64,000 bases of DNA. It comes from Streptomyces sclerotialus (GTDB lineage: Bacteria > Actinomycetota > Actinomycetes > Streptomycetales > Streptomycetaceae). Shown here in pieces: positions 33,547 through 43,737 of the stretch (the stretch's first letter is position 1; each line of letters starts with the position of its first letter). The position numbers were made by a program, and so were the translations under genes. The stretch is taken from the NCBI RefSeq assembly GCF_040907265.1, contig NZ_JBFOHP010000002.1:2318501-2382500 (forward strand), written 5' to 3'. Under the pieces are notes generated by a model. It was given only the letters and a program-made list of their open reading frames with translations, was not told the origin of the DNA and searched no databases.

Positions 33547-35391
33547 GTGACCGAGGATACGGGTGGTGTGGCGGCCGGCGAGGCGGGTGGCGCGGCGGTG
33601 CGGCGGCGGTTTGCCGTCGGGGAGCGGGAGTTCGAGTGGGACGGGCGGCCGGTGCGGCTGCTGTCGGGGGCGTTGCACTACTTCCGGGTGCACGAGGGGC
33701 ATTGGGACCACCGGCTGGCGATGCTGCGGGCGATGGGCCTGAACTGCGTGGAGACGTACGTCCCGTGGAATCTGCACGAGCCGCGTCCCGGGGAGTTCCG
33801 GGAGCTGGCGGCGCTCGGCCGGTTCCTGGACGCCGTCGGGCGGGCGGGGCTGCTGGCGATCGTCCGTCCGGGCCCGTACATCTGTGCCGAGTGGGAGAAC
33901 GGGGGGCTGCCGCACTGGCTGACCGGGCCGCTGGGGCGGGCGGTGCGGACGCGTGATCCGCGGTATCTGCGGGCGGTGGACGGGTGGCTGGCGGGGGTGC
34001 TGCCGGAGGTCGTGTCGCGGCAGTGTGACCGCGGCGGCCCGGTGATCATGGTGCAGGTCGAGAACGAGTACGGCTCGTACGGGTCGGACACGGCCTATCT
34101 CGCGCACCTGGCGGGCCGGTTGCGGGCGCTCGGGGTGACGGTGCCGCTGTTCACGTCCGACGGGCCGGAGGACCACATGCTGACGGGCGGGAGCGTGCCG
34201 GGGCTGACGGCGACCGTCAATTTCGGTTCGGGGGCGCGGGAGGCGTTCGCGACGCTGCGCCGCCACCGGCCGGACGGGCCGTTGATGTGCATGGAGTTCT
34301 GGTGCGGGTGGTTCTCCCACTGGAGTACCGGGCCGGACGGGGGTGCGGGCGCGGCCGTCCGGGACGCGGAGGATGCCGCGGCCGCGCTGCGGGAGATCCT
34401 GGAGTGCGGTGCGTCGGTGAACATCTACATGGCGCACGGCGGGACGAGTTTCGGCGGCTGGGCGGGCGCCAACCGGTCCGGTGCGCTGCAGGACGGCGCG
34501 CTGCTGCCGACCGTGACGTCGTACGACTACGACGCGCCCGTGGACGAGCGTGGCCGGCCGACCGCGAAGTTCTGGCGGTTCCGCGAGGTGCTGGCGCCCT
34601 ACGCCGCCGGGCCGTTGCCGGAGCCGCCCTCGCCGCTGCCGGTGCTGGCCGCGCCGACGGAGGTGCGGCTGACGGGCTGGGCGTCGATGGACGTGGTGGT
34701 GGACGGGCTGGGCGGGCCTGAGGTGCGGTCGGGGGTGCCACCGACGTTCGAGGAGCTGGACGTGGACCGGGGCCTCGTCCGTTACCGGGTGCGGGTGCCG
34801 GGACCTCGGCAGCCGTACGACCTCCGGGTGCGCGGCCTGCGCGACCGCGCGGTGACGTTCGTGGACGGCGTGCCGGGGCCCGTACTGGGAGACGGGGACG
34901 AGGACGCGTCGCTCGGGTCGGTGGCGGGGCCGGCCGAGGTGGAGCTGTGGGTGGAGTCGTTGGGGCGGGTCAATTACGGGCCGCGGCTGGGTGAGCCGAA
35001 GGGGATCACGGTCGGGGTGCTGCACGAGCGGCAGTACCTGCACGGTGTGCGGGCGCGTGGACTGCGGCTGGACGCTTTGGAGGACGCGGCAGCGGTGGCG
35101 GGGCTGGCGTTCGACGCGCCGCGGGGGCGGGCGGGGGCGCGGGGCCTGCACCGGGGGACGGTCGTGGTGCCGACGGGCGGGGGCGGGGAGGCGATGCTAG
35201 AACTGCCGGGCTGGACGCGGGGGTTCGTCTGGGTGGGCGGTTTCCCGTTGGGGCGGTACTGGTCGGCGGGGCCCCAGCGGGCGCTGTACGTACCGGGTCC
35301 GTGTCTGCGTGCGGGGGCGAACGAGGTGCTGGTACTGGAGCTGGAGGGAGGCGGCCGGGGCCCGGCGGAGGCTCCCCGGCTGGTGCCGTGA
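33547..35391 (+). CDS. GH35 beta-galactosidase
   Basis: This is a 614-residue glycoside hydrolase family 35 enzyme that removes terminal beta-galactose. The TIM-barrel domain shows YVPWNLHEPRPGEF, IVRPGPYICAEWENGG, the acid/base glutamate E174 in VENEYGSYGSD and the nucleophile E250 in CMEFWCGWFSHW. C-terminal beta-sandwich domains follow (LWVESLGRVNYGPRLGEPKG). No signal peptide is visible, so it should be cytoplasmic. GTG 33547 has AGGGAAGGG upstream. The substrate may be a galactosylated disaccharide such as the one released from mucin-type O-glycans by the GH101 enzyme encoded next to it. Confidence 0.93.
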   Translation: MTEDTGGVAAGEAGGAAVRRRFAVGEREFEWDGRPVRLLSGALHYFRVHEGHWDHRLAMLRAMGLNCVETYVPWNLHEPRPGEFRELAALGRFLDAVGRAGLLAIVRPGPYICAEWENGGLPHWLTGPLGRAVRTRDPRYLRAVDGWLAGVLPEVVSRQCDRGGPVIMVQVENEYGSYGSDTAYLAHLAGRLRALGVTVPLFTSDGPEDHMLTGGSVPGLTATVNFGSGAREAFATLRRHRPDGPLMCMEFWCGWFSHWSTGPDGGAGAAVRDAEDAAAALREILECGASVNIYMAHGGTSFGGWAGANRSGALQDGALLPTVTSYDYDAPVDERGRPTAKFWRFREVLAPYAAGPLPEPPSPLPVLAAPTEVRLTGWASMDVVVDGLGGPEVRSGVPPTFEELDVDRGLVRYRVRVPGPRQPYDLRVRGLRDRAVTFVDGVPGPVLGDGDEDASLGSVAGPAEVELWVESLGRVNYGPRLGEPKGITVGVLHERQYLHGVRARGLRLDALEDAAAVAGLAFDAPRGRAGARGLHRGTVVVPTGGGGEAMLELPGWTRGFVWVGGFPLGRYWSAGPQRALYVPGPCLRAGANEVLVLELEGGGRGPAEAPRLVP

Positions 35392-35430
35392 GCGGTGCGG
35401 CTCACCCGCACCGCTCACACCTTCACCCGG

Positions 35431-35541
35431 CCCTCAGCATGCGGATTCGCTCCGCCCTCAGCATGCGGATTCACCCGGCCCTCAGCGTGCGGTTTCGCTC
35501 GGCCCTCAGCATGCGGATTCACCCGGCCCTCAGCGTGCGGG
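35431..35541. repeat. 24-bp tandem repeat running over the GH101 stop codon
   Basis: There are four full units of 24 bases (starting 35431, 35455, 35479, 35503) plus a partial, with consensus CCCTCAGCATGCGGATTCACCCGG. The fifth, partial unit contains the GH101 stop (35530-35532), so the last few residues of GH101 are encoded by the repeat. Confidence 0.85.
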
Positions 35542-38500
35542 GGCCGCCCTTCGGACCTCCACCACCTCGAACCCGTCCAGGACAAATTCCGCCTTCCCGT
35601 CGCTTCCGGTCTTCCGCAGGCCCACCCACGCCTCGCCCTGTTCCGGGGCGGTGAATTCGTAGGAGTGGACGGTCGGGCCGGTGGCGACGGGGAGCGGGGT
35701 GCGGCTCAGTTCGCGGGCCGCCGGGCTGTCGGCGGCGGTGATCCAGGCGTACTGGCCGGCCTTCTCGTTCTCGTACCGGAAGGTGACGCGGTAGCGGCGG
35801 CCGGGGAGGAAGCGGACGGTGTGTGGGACGGTCCGGTAGACCAGGCCCTTGTTCTCGCCGCGTGACTTCAGGGACTGGGTGCCGTCGATGACGTCGTCGA
35901 CGGCCTTGCCGTTCCAGCCGCGCTGGGTGTACGGCGCGTGGCGCTGGGCGATGTGGGTGCGCGGGTCGTTCGCGCCGCCCGCGTCGCCCTTCACGAAGAC
36001 GCCCCAGCCCTGCGGTACGTGCTCGAAGTCCTCGTACACCAGGGCACCGGGCTTCGTCGTATGCACGGTGGGCACGACGCGGAGGTTGTCGAAGCGGACG
36101 CGGGCCTGCCCGGCCGCCGCTTCGAGGGACAGCGTCACGGGGCCGCCGCCCTCGGGGACCGTGAAGCGGGTGAACATCCGCTGGAAGCGGGTGCCGTGCT
36201 TGCGGTCGGCGCCGACGAAGTTGCCTGCCGTCGAGGTCTCGGTCCAGTTGGCCGCCGTGACCCCGTCGGCGGTGCGTACGGCCAGCTCGGCCCGGCGCCG
36301 CTCCCCCGCCTCCGCGCCGACCTCGACCTGTACGGACGCCGCGTACGTACCGGGCGCGAGGCGGTCCAGGCGGCGGGACACCGTGGCCGCGGCGCCGGCG
36401 CCGATCACCAGCTCGTAGTCGCCGAGCGCGCTCGCGCGTACCGTCGCCGGGCCGCTGACCTGCCATCCGTCGAGCGTGCCGGAGTGGAAGCCGGGGTCGG
36501 CCAGGCCGGTGCCCTCGCCCCAGCGGGGTGCCTGCTGGGGCTCGGCGCGCCGTGCGCGGACGACGTACGGGACGCCGGGTGCCGCGTCGATGGTGACCTT
36601 GCCGTTCTTGACCGGCAGCCGCTTCTCGTCGGCCCGGCCCTGGTCGGTGAGGCGGTAGAGGTACACCGGACCGGCCCGCCAGCCGCGTGGCAGCGTCCAG
36701 GTCGTCGCGCCGCCCCGCGGGTTGTAGTGGTAGAGCTTCTGCGGGTCGGTGGCGCGGCGCGGTTCCCAGGGCAGCAGGTAGCTGCCGTCGTCGTAGACCA
36801 GGCGGCCGTCGGTGGTGATGCGCCGCTTGCCGTCGGCGTCGGTGACGGCCGTGCGGACCGGGCCCTCGAAGGTGATCTCGTGGTCGGTCCAGGTGCTGAT
36901 CGGGTACGCCTGGAGGTACTTGGCGGGCAGCGCGTCCTGCCAGATGATCTTGTAGAAGGCGTGCCAGTCGGTCTTGCCGACCCAGCCCTCGAAGGTGCCC
37001 ATGCGGGGTGCGCCGAGCAGCGTCGGCCACTTGTCGGCGAAGACGTCCTTCTGGTGGTTGCGCAGGAAGCGGATCAGCTTGCTGTTGATGCCGCGGGAGG
37101 TGTCGCCGCCGTAGTCGGTCTCGTTCGCCCAGTGCGACCAGAGGGCCGAGCGTTCCAGGCCGTGGCCCCACTCCGTGGTGATCTGCCAGCCCTGGTCGCG
37201 CAGGTGGCGCTGGAGGCGGTCGGAGTTCCAGCCGGACTCGCGGAAGACGTCGATGTAGAGGGTGTTCAGGGCCGGGTCGGTCTCGTCGCGGAGCTGCTGG
37301 AAGCGGGCCGCGATGTCGCCGGAGACCAGGTCGCGGCGGGCGTCGATGCGGTAGGACTGGTCCAGCCAGTCCCACTGTTCGTCGGTCTTGTCGACCAGCG
37401 TCTCGGAGAAGGCGCGGGCGACGGGGTAGGACTCGGTGGCGTTGACGTGGACGGCGAAGTCGCTGTTCCACTTCTTTCCGGCGCGGACCAGGGTGTTGAG
37501 GTCCTCGAGGCCGCCGGCCCGCTCGTTGTGGTTGCCGCCGTAGTCGGGGTGTGCGGAGTCGTGTCCTTCCGACTGGTAGCCCTTGAGGAGGGTGAACTGC
37601 CGCAGGCCGTCCGTCGCGAGGGAGATCCGTTTGACGTTGTCGAGGGTGGCGAGGAACGGGTTGGTGGCCTGGCTGGCGAAGTTGAACGGGATGTGCGGGA
37701 CGACGCGCAGGTGCTGTTCGTCGGCGCCGAGCGGGGTGACCATGATGTCGCGCATCGCGATGGCCGCGTCCTGCCAGTCGACGCGGCCGTCGCCGTTGCG
37801 GTCCCGGGTGAGGATCACGGTGGCGTACGGCAGCGGCTCGGTGGCGTCCACGGGAGCGGTCGCCGCGCGGTGGGTCCACTGGCCGCATGCCAGGCGCGCC
37901 TCGGCGTAGCCGTCGCGGTGGACGGTCTGCCGCCACAGCCGGCCGTTCTCCCAGGTGGTGGCGCCGGAAGGAGTGTCGTACACGGTGTTGGTCTCCAGGG
38001 CGGCGGCCAGGCGGTCGGTGGCGACCACGGCGTACGCGCAGCCGAGGGGCGCGGCGTCGGCGGGCGTGCCGTCGGTGACCCGGACGAGGGTGTCGCCGCT
38101 CTTGGCCTTGTCCAGTTCGATGCGGGCCGCGAGGAGCGTCGCGCCGGGCTGGTCGCTGCGGACGCTGAGCAGCGCGAGCGCGGGGATCTGGAGGGTGCCG
38201 ACGCGCAGCGCGGCGGTGTCGGCGATGCGCGTGACGCGCCAGTGGACCTGCCATCCGTCGGCCGCGATCTCCACGCCGATCTCGGTGCCGCCGTCGAAGG
38301 CGAGGGTGTAGGCGATGCGGTCGCCGGAGGGCCGCGCGGTGACCTTCGGGGTGCGGGCCGTGCCGTCGATGACGACGTCGGTGACCGGTTCGGTCTGGCC
38401 GTGCAGGACGGCGCCGGTTCCGGTGTCGGTGTACGCGATGACGCGCGGGAAGGCGGTGTCGACGCGGACCTGGAGGCGGTCGGAGCGGAGTACGGCCTCG

Positions 38501-38628
38501 CCTGCCCGGGGTGCCGCGTCCGCGGTTCCGGCGCCGAGGGGCAGCGCGGTGCCGAGGGCGGCGAGCGCGGTGGTGGTGACGACGGTCCTGCGGCTGGGTC
38601 CGTGCCCGGCACCTGTCAGTTCGTTCAC
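35530..38628 (-). CDS. Secreted GH101 endo-alpha-N-acetylgalactosaminidase
   Basis: This 1032-residue enzyme releases the Gal-beta-1,3-GalNAc disaccharide from serine or threonine of mucin-type glycoproteins. It has a twin-arginine signal (PSRRTVV at 11-17, then an Ala-rich segment to about 39). The nucleophile is D460 in TLYIDVFRESGW and the acid/base E486 in TTEWGHG. DRNGDGRVDWQDA (near 276-288) is a calcium-loop motif seen in the family. C-terminal galactose-binding-like domains follow. GTG 38628 has GAAGGAGGA upstream. It is convergent with the GH35 gene and shares an upstream motif with it. Confidence 0.92.
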   Translation of the reverse strand: MNELTGAGHGPSRRTVVTTTALAALGTALPLGAGTADAAPRAGEAVLRSDRLQVRVDTAFPRVIAYTDTGTGAVLHGQTEPVTDVVIDGTARTPKVTARPSGDRIAYTLAFDGGTEIGVEIAADGWQVHWRVTRIADTAALRVGTLQIPALALLSVRSDQPGATLLAARIELDKAKSGDTLVRVTDGTPADAAPLGCAYAVVATDRLAAALETNTVYDTPSGATTWENGRLWRQTVHRDGYAEARLACGQWTHRAATAPVDATEPLPYATVILTRDRNGDGRVDWQDAAIAMRDIMVTPLGADEQHLRVVPHIPFNFASQATNPFLATLDNVKRISLATDGLRQFTLLKGYQSEGHDSAHPDYGGNHNERAGGLEDLNTLVRAGKKWNSDFAVHVNATESYPVARAFSETLVDKTDEQWDWLDQSYRIDARRDLVSGDIAARFQQLRDETDPALNTLYIDVFRESGWNSDRLQRHLRDQGWQITTEWGHGLERSALWSHWANETDYGGDTSRGINSKLIRFLRNHQKDVFADKWPTLLGAPRMGTFEGWVGKTDWHAFYKIIWQDALPAKYLQAYPISTWTDHEITFEGPVRTAVTDADGKRRITTDGRLVYDDGSYLLPWEPRRATDPQKLYHYNPRGGATTWTLPRGWRAGPVYLYRLTDQGRADEKRLPVKNGKVTIDAAPGVPYVVRARRAEPQQAPRWGEGTGLADPGFHSGTLDGWQVSGPATVRASALGDYELVIGAGAAATVSRRLDRLAPGTYAASVQVEVGAEAGERRRAELAVRTADGVTAANWTETSTAGNFVGADRKHGTRFQRMFTRFTVPEGGGPVTLSLEAAAGQARVRFDNLRVVPTVHTTKPGALVYEDFEHVPQGWGVFVKGDAGGANDPRTHIAQRHAPYTQRGWNGKAVDDVIDGTQSLKSRGENKGLVYRTVPHTVRFLPGRRYRVTFRYENEKAGQYAWITAADSPAARELSRTPLPVATGPTVHSYEFTAPEQGEAWVGLRKTGSDGKAEFVLDGFEVVEVRRAAPAR

Positions 38629-38697
38629 GCGCGCTGTCCTCCTTCGCACCGGCACTGCCTGTCGCCGCACAGCGTGCTGCCCGTGCGACGGGTGCGC

Positions 38698-38709
38698 CCA
38701 TGGACAAAG
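38698..38709 (-). promoter_or_regulatory. CTTTGTCCATGG motif upstream of the GH101 gene
   Basis: On the GH101 coding strand these bases read CTTTGTCCATGG, 69 bases before the start codon, identical to the motif upstream of GH35 (33457-33468) and similarly placed. It is a candidate shared operator. Confidence 0.5.
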
Positions 38710-38730
38710 GAGGGACAGCTCTTGGACTAA

Positions 38731-38786
38731 CGGAGGGCGGGAGCGGGACCGACGGAGGGCGGGAGCGGGACCGACGGAGGGCGGTG
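38731..38786. repeat. 22-bp tandem repeat between GH101 and trypsin genes
   Basis: CGGAGGGCGGGAGCGGGACCGA is repeated with period 22 from 38731, 38753 and 38775 (last unit partial). Confidence 0.8.
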
Positions 38787-38822
38787 CCGCCGCACGCGGC
38801 ACCGCCCCGGTCGTCGGCGTGC

Positions 38823-39785
<963 letters not shown>

Positions 39786-39885
39786 TTATGTGGAACGAGC
39801 GACAAGAGTGACAAGGGCGCCCGGGAGCTCAACTGCGTTGTACCCAAGCGCAGTACGCCCCATACCGCCCGGTCTCTTCCGACCG

Positions 39886-39898
39886 TACAGTGGTCGCG
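39886..39898 (+). promoter_or_regulatory. Probable leaderless promoter of the HEXXH protein gene
   Basis: TACAGT (39886-39891) lies 6 bases before GTG 39898 and there is no ribosome site, the pattern of a leaderless transcript. Confidence 0.45.
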
Positions 39899-40854
39899 TG
39901 ACAGTGGGAGGCACCGGACGTCCGGGCGGCCCCGGGAGCACGGACAGGCCGGCCGGCGACCCCCGCCCCGCCGACAGGGTCGTGCACGGCTACCCGCACC
40001 TCGACACCGTCCGCGCGGCCGTGACCGCGCTCTACACCCGCATGTCCTACGACACCGTGCGCACCTTCGACACGGCCGTACCGCCCGCCGACGCGGCGTT
40101 CGGCCAGGACGAGGACCTGCACCTCGGCGTGCAGCGGGTGGCCCGGGCGATGGTGGCGCACCTGCGGCTGCCCGACGCCCGCATGATCGTCTCGTTCCGG
40201 ACGATGCGGCACGCCTCGAACGTCGAACTGACCGCGGGGCCCGAGTACTTCATCGAACTCAACGACCGCTTCCGCAACCACCGCGGGGACATCGCGGCGG
40301 CCCTCGCCCATGAGGTGATGCACATCTACCTGCACCGCCTGGGCCTGTCCTTCCCCGGCACGCACGACAACGAGATCCTCACCGACACGGCGACCGCCTA
40401 CCTCGGCGCCGGGTGGCTGCTGCTGGACGCCTACCGCGAGCACGGCGCGGTCTCGCAGAAGCTGGGCTATCTCACCCCGGAGGAGTTCGGTTACGTCCTC
40501 GCCAAGCGGGCGCTGTTCTTCGGCGAGGACCCGGCGCCGTGGTTCACCAGCCCGCAGGCGTACGACGCCTACCGCGCGGGACGGCTGCGGGCGCTGCGGG
40601 ACACCCGGCAGCCGCCGCTGGCCGCGGCCGGCCGGGGCGCGCGGCGGCGGTACGTCAAGGACCGGCGCGCGGCGCGCGTGCCGCACCGCTCCCCCGGCCC
40701 GCCGCCGGACGCCGGGTACCTCTTCGACGGGCCGGGGCCGCTGCGCGTCTCGTTCCCGTGCCCGGCCTGCCACCAGCGCATCAGGCTGCCGGTGCGCGGC
40801 CCGCTCCGCGCCCGCTGCGCGCTGTGCCGTACGGAGCTGGAGTGCGACACGTAG
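39898..40854 (+). CDS. Putative zinc metalloprotein with HEXXH motif and C-terminal zinc-ribbon-like cysteines
   Basis: This 318-residue protein is of no family I can name. It has HEVMHIYLH at residues 138-146, a helix with the HEXXH zinc site, followed by NEILTDTATAYLGAG, which could supply a third ligand, as in gluzincin-type peptidases. The C-terminus has CPACHQR and CALCRTE, a four-cysteine arrangement like a zinc ribbon. No signal peptide or membrane segment is visible, so it should act in the cytoplasm. GTG 39898 appears leaderless. It is convergent with the MBL gene (15-base gap). Peptidase activity is inferred from motif only. Confidence 0.72.
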   Translation: MTVGGTGRPGGPGSTDRPAGDPRPADRVVHGYPHLDTVRAAVTALYTRMSYDTVRTFDTAVPPADAAFGQDEDLHLGVQRVARAMVAHLRLPDARMIVSFRTMRHASNVELTAGPEYFIELNDRFRNHRGDIAAALAHEVMHIYLHRLGLSFPGTHDNEILTDTATAYLGAGWLLLDAYREHGAVSQKLGYLTPEEFGYVLAKRALFFGEDPAPWFTSPQAYDAYRAGRLRALRDTRQPPLAAAGRGARRRYVKDRRAARVPHRSPGPPPDAGYLFDGPGPLRVSFPCPACHQRIRLPVRGPLRARCALCRTELECDT

Positions 40855-40869
40855 AGCCGGAGTTCACGG

Positions 40870-41613
40870 CTACAGCCAGTCGGTCTCGGGGGTGGCCGCC
40901 GCCAGCGTGGCCGCCGCGTCCTCGGTGATCGGGTCGCCGTGCGGTACGCACACCACCTCGACCCGCTCCAGCCCGGCCAGCCGCCGGAACGAGGCGATGG
41001 CCTGCGCCCGGTCGACGTTGAAGGGACCGAGCACCGCCCGGCCCTCCCCGGTACCGATGATGTCCCCGGGGAAGAGCACCCGGGACTCCGGCAGGTGCAG
41101 GGCGATGCCGCCGGGGGTGTGGCCGCGGGTCGCGAGCACGTGCACCGGCTCGCCCCAGCCCGCCAGTTCGTCGCCGTCGGCCAGCTCGATGCCGACCGCC
41201 ACCGGGCGGGGCGGTTCGACGCCGGACTCCGCGAGGCCCGCCATGATCTTCTCGTGCAGGACGCGTTCGGTGGCCGTGTGGACCGGTGGCGGCTCCGGCA
41301 CCTCCCCGCGGATGACCGGGGCGTCGGGCGCGCCCGCCAGCACGGTGGCGCCGGTGGCCGCCGCGAGGTCGGCGGCCGAACCGGTGTGGTCGAGGTGGGA
41401 GTGGGTCAGCACGATCTGCCGGACGTCCTCGGGGCGCCCGCCGAGCTCGGCCAGCGCCGCCAGGATCGCCGGCGCCGAGCCGGGTACGCCGGTGTCGACC
41501 AGGGCGTACCCGGGCCGCCCGGCAGGTCCGCCGGCCGGCAGCCGTACGGCGTACACATGGCCCACGGGAAAGGGGAGTCGCCATATCGAAGGGGTGAGCT
41601 GCTGAGGTCCCAT
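40870..41613 (-). CDS. MBL-fold metallo-hydrolase
   Basis: This 247-residue metallo-beta-lactamase-fold enzyme has the metal motif LTHSHLDHTGSA, the second histidine in TRGHTPGGIALH, and the aspartate in LFPGDIIG, so two metals should bind. Relatives hydrolyse thioesters, lactones or phosphodiesters; the ligand is unknown. It lies 32 bases upstream of the acyl-CoA ligase gene on the same strand, so the two may be co-transcribed, which would suit a role with CoA thioesters. Confidence 0.85.
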   Translation of the reverse strand: MGPQQLTPSIWRLPFPVGHVYAVRLPAGGPAGRPGYALVDTGVPGSAPAILAALAELGGRPEDVRQIVLTHSHLDHTGSAADLAAATGATVLAGAPDAPVIRGEVPEPPPVHTATERVLHEKIMAGLAESGVEPPRPVAVGIELADGDELAGWGEPVHVLATRGHTPGGIALHLPESRVLFPGDIIGTGEGRAVLGPFNVDRAQAIASFRRLAGLERVEVVCVPHGDPITEDAAATLAAATPETDWL

Positions 41614-41645
41614 GCGGTGAGGCTATGGCGCCCGGCCGCCGGGGA

Positions 41646-43532
41646 TCAGTCTTTCCGCTGTGGGCTGAGCACCGGCCGCAGGGCCTCCAGGACGGCGGGG
41701 TCCTCGACGGTCGCAGGCACCGGCTCGGCCACGCCGTCGGCGATCGCGCGCATGCTGCGGCGCAGGATCTTGCCCGAGCGGGTCTTGGGCAGGGCGGGCA
41801 CGATCACGGCTTCCTTCAGCGCTGCGACCGCGCCGATCTCCCGGCGTACGGCCTGCACCAGCTCGGCGGCGACCCGGTCGTGGTCGTCCGTCGCGCCCGC
41901 CTTGAGGACCACCAGCGCGCGCGGCACCTGGCCCTTGAGCGCGTCGGCCACGCCGATGACCGCGCACTCCGAGACCGCCGGGTGGCTCGCGAGGACGGCC
42001 TCCATCGCGCCGGAGGACAGCCGGTGCCCGGCGACGTTGATCACGTCGTCCGTGCGGCCCATGATGAAGACGTACCCGTCCTCGTCGACGTACCCGCCGT
42101 CGCCCGTCGCGTAGTGGCCGGGGAACCGTGACAGGTACGAGGAGACGTACCGCTCGTCGTCGTTCCAGAGGGTGGGCAGCGAGCCCGGCGGCAGCGGCAG
42201 CCGCAGCGCGACCGCGCCGTCCTGCCCGGGGCCGCACGGCTCCCCGCCCTCGTCCAGGACCCGCAGGTCGTAGCCGGGTACCGGCACCGTCGGGGAGCCC
42301 GGCTTGACCGGCATCGGGTCCAGTCCGCGCAGGTTGGCGGCGATCGGCCAGCCGGTCTCGGTCTGCCACCAGTTGTCGATCACCGGTACGCCCAGCACCC
42401 GGCTCGCCCAGTGGTACGTCCCCGGGTCCAGCCGCTCCCCCGCCATGAAGAGCGTACGCAGCGACGCCGTGTCGTGGTGGGCGAGCAGCGCCGCCTCCGG
42501 GTCCTCCTTGCGGACGGCGCGCAGTGCGGTGGGCGCGGTGAACAGCGCCTTGACGCGGTGTTCGGCGATCACCCGCCAGAAGGCGCCCGCGTCCGGGGTG
42601 CCGACGGGCTTGCCTTCGTAGAGGACGGTGGTGGCGCCGGTCAGCAGCGGGCCGTAGACGATGTAGGAGTGGCCGACGACCCAGCCGACGTCGGAGGCGG
42701 TCCACCAGACGTCCCCCGGGCCGATGTCGAAGATGTTCGCCATGCTCCAGGTCAGCGCGACGGCGTGGCCGCCGTTGTCGCGGACGACTCCCTTGGGGCG
42801 GCCGGTGGTGCCGGAGGTGTAGAGGATGTAGAGCGGATCGGTGGCGGCGACGGGGACGCAGCCGGCGGGCTCGGCGGCCGCCATGGCCTCGTCCCAGTCC
42901 AGGTCGCGGTCGGTCAGTTCGGCGCGTTCCTGGGGGCGTTGCAGGATGACGCAGTGGTCGGGCGCGTGCTCGGCGATCCGCAGTGCCTCGTCGAGCATCG
43001 GCTTGTACGGGAGGACGCGCTTGCCCTCGATGCCGCAGGAGGCGGAGACGACGGCCTTGGGCCGGGCGTCGTCGATGCGGACGGCGAGCTCCCTGGGCGC
43101 GAAGCCGCCGAAGACGACGGAGTGCACGGCGCCGAGGCGGGCACAGGCCAGCATCGCGATGACGGCCTGCGGGACCATCGGCAGGTAGAGGACGACGCGG
43201 TCGCCTCTGCCGACGCCCAGTGAGCGGAGGACGCCCGCGAACCGGGCGGTGCGGTCCAGGAGTTCGGCGTAGGTGAAGTGCTCCCGGGTGCCGGTGACGG
43301 GGCTGTCGTGGATCAGCGCGGTGCGGTCGCCGTGGCCGGCGGCGACGTGCCGGTCCAGGGCGTTGTGGCAGGTGTTGAGCTCGCCGTCGGGGAACCAGCG
43401 GTAGAACGGCGGGCGGTCCGCGTCCAGGACGCGGGTGGGCTCCTTCGTCCAGGTCACCGCCTTGGCCGCGGCTCCCCAGAAGCCGTCGGGATCGCTGATG
43501 CTCTGTTCGTGCGCCGCGCGGTATGCACGCAT
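41646..43532 (-). CDS. Acyl-CoA synthetase, propionyl/acetyl-CoA synthetase-like
   Basis: This 628-residue AMP-forming ligase activates a short-chain acid to its CoA ester. The ATP loop is YTSGTTGRPKGV, the substrate-binding core NWWQTETGWPIA, the hinge region HYATGDGGYVDEDGY and the catalytic lysine in TRSGKILRRSM. The opening DPDGFWGAAAKAVTWTKEP is typical of the PrpE branch. ATG 43532 starts MRAYRAAHEQSI, matching relatives; AGGTGAGGG lies upstream. It is divergent from the PPOX gene and probably in an operon with the MBL hydrolase gene. Confidence 0.9.
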   Translation of the reverse strand: MRAYRAAHEQSISDPDGFWGAAAKAVTWTKEPTRVLDADRPPFYRWFPDGELNTCHNALDRHVAAGHGDRTALIHDSPVTGTREHFTYAELLDRTARFAGVLRSLGVGRGDRVVLYLPMVPQAVIAMLACARLGAVHSVVFGGFAPRELAVRIDDARPKAVVSASCGIEGKRVLPYKPMLDEALRIAEHAPDHCVILQRPQERAELTDRDLDWDEAMAAAEPAGCVPVAATDPLYILYTSGTTGRPKGVVRDNGGHAVALTWSMANIFDIGPGDVWWTASDVGWVVGHSYIVYGPLLTGATTVLYEGKPVGTPDAGAFWRVIAEHRVKALFTAPTALRAVRKEDPEAALLAHHDTASLRTLFMAGERLDPGTYHWASRVLGVPVIDNWWQTETGWPIAANLRGLDPMPVKPGSPTVPVPGYDLRVLDEGGEPCGPGQDGAVALRLPLPPGSLPTLWNDDERYVSSYLSRFPGHYATGDGGYVDEDGYVFIMGRTDDVINVAGHRLSSGAMEAVLASHPAVSECAVIGVADALKGQVPRALVVLKAGATDDHDRVAAELVQAVRREIGAVAALKEAVIVPALPKTRSGKILRRSMRAIADGVAEPVPATVEDPAVLEALRPVLSPQRKD

Positions 43533-43737
43533 CCTTGCCCTCACCTCTCGTGTCGGCCGGCCGGCCGCGCAGGCGTCCGTCGCCCGCCGCGCGGCGTGCC
43601 GGTCGGTCCTCGGGGCGTCCACTGTGTCCCGTACGGGGCGCCGGAGGAAGAGGGGCGTACCAGCTGTCGTGGCGCCACCGCGGGGTGTCCTCGCCGTGCG
43701 GGTCGCGGCGGTGGGGCTTCGAGCGCACTCCAGCGCC

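Noticed and set aside
30846..33956. A 1036-codon plus-strand frame spanning the MFS gene, repeats and AraC gene
   Set aside because: It crosses three real features in a wrong frame, is extremely Arg/Gly-rich and owes its length to repeats and GC content.
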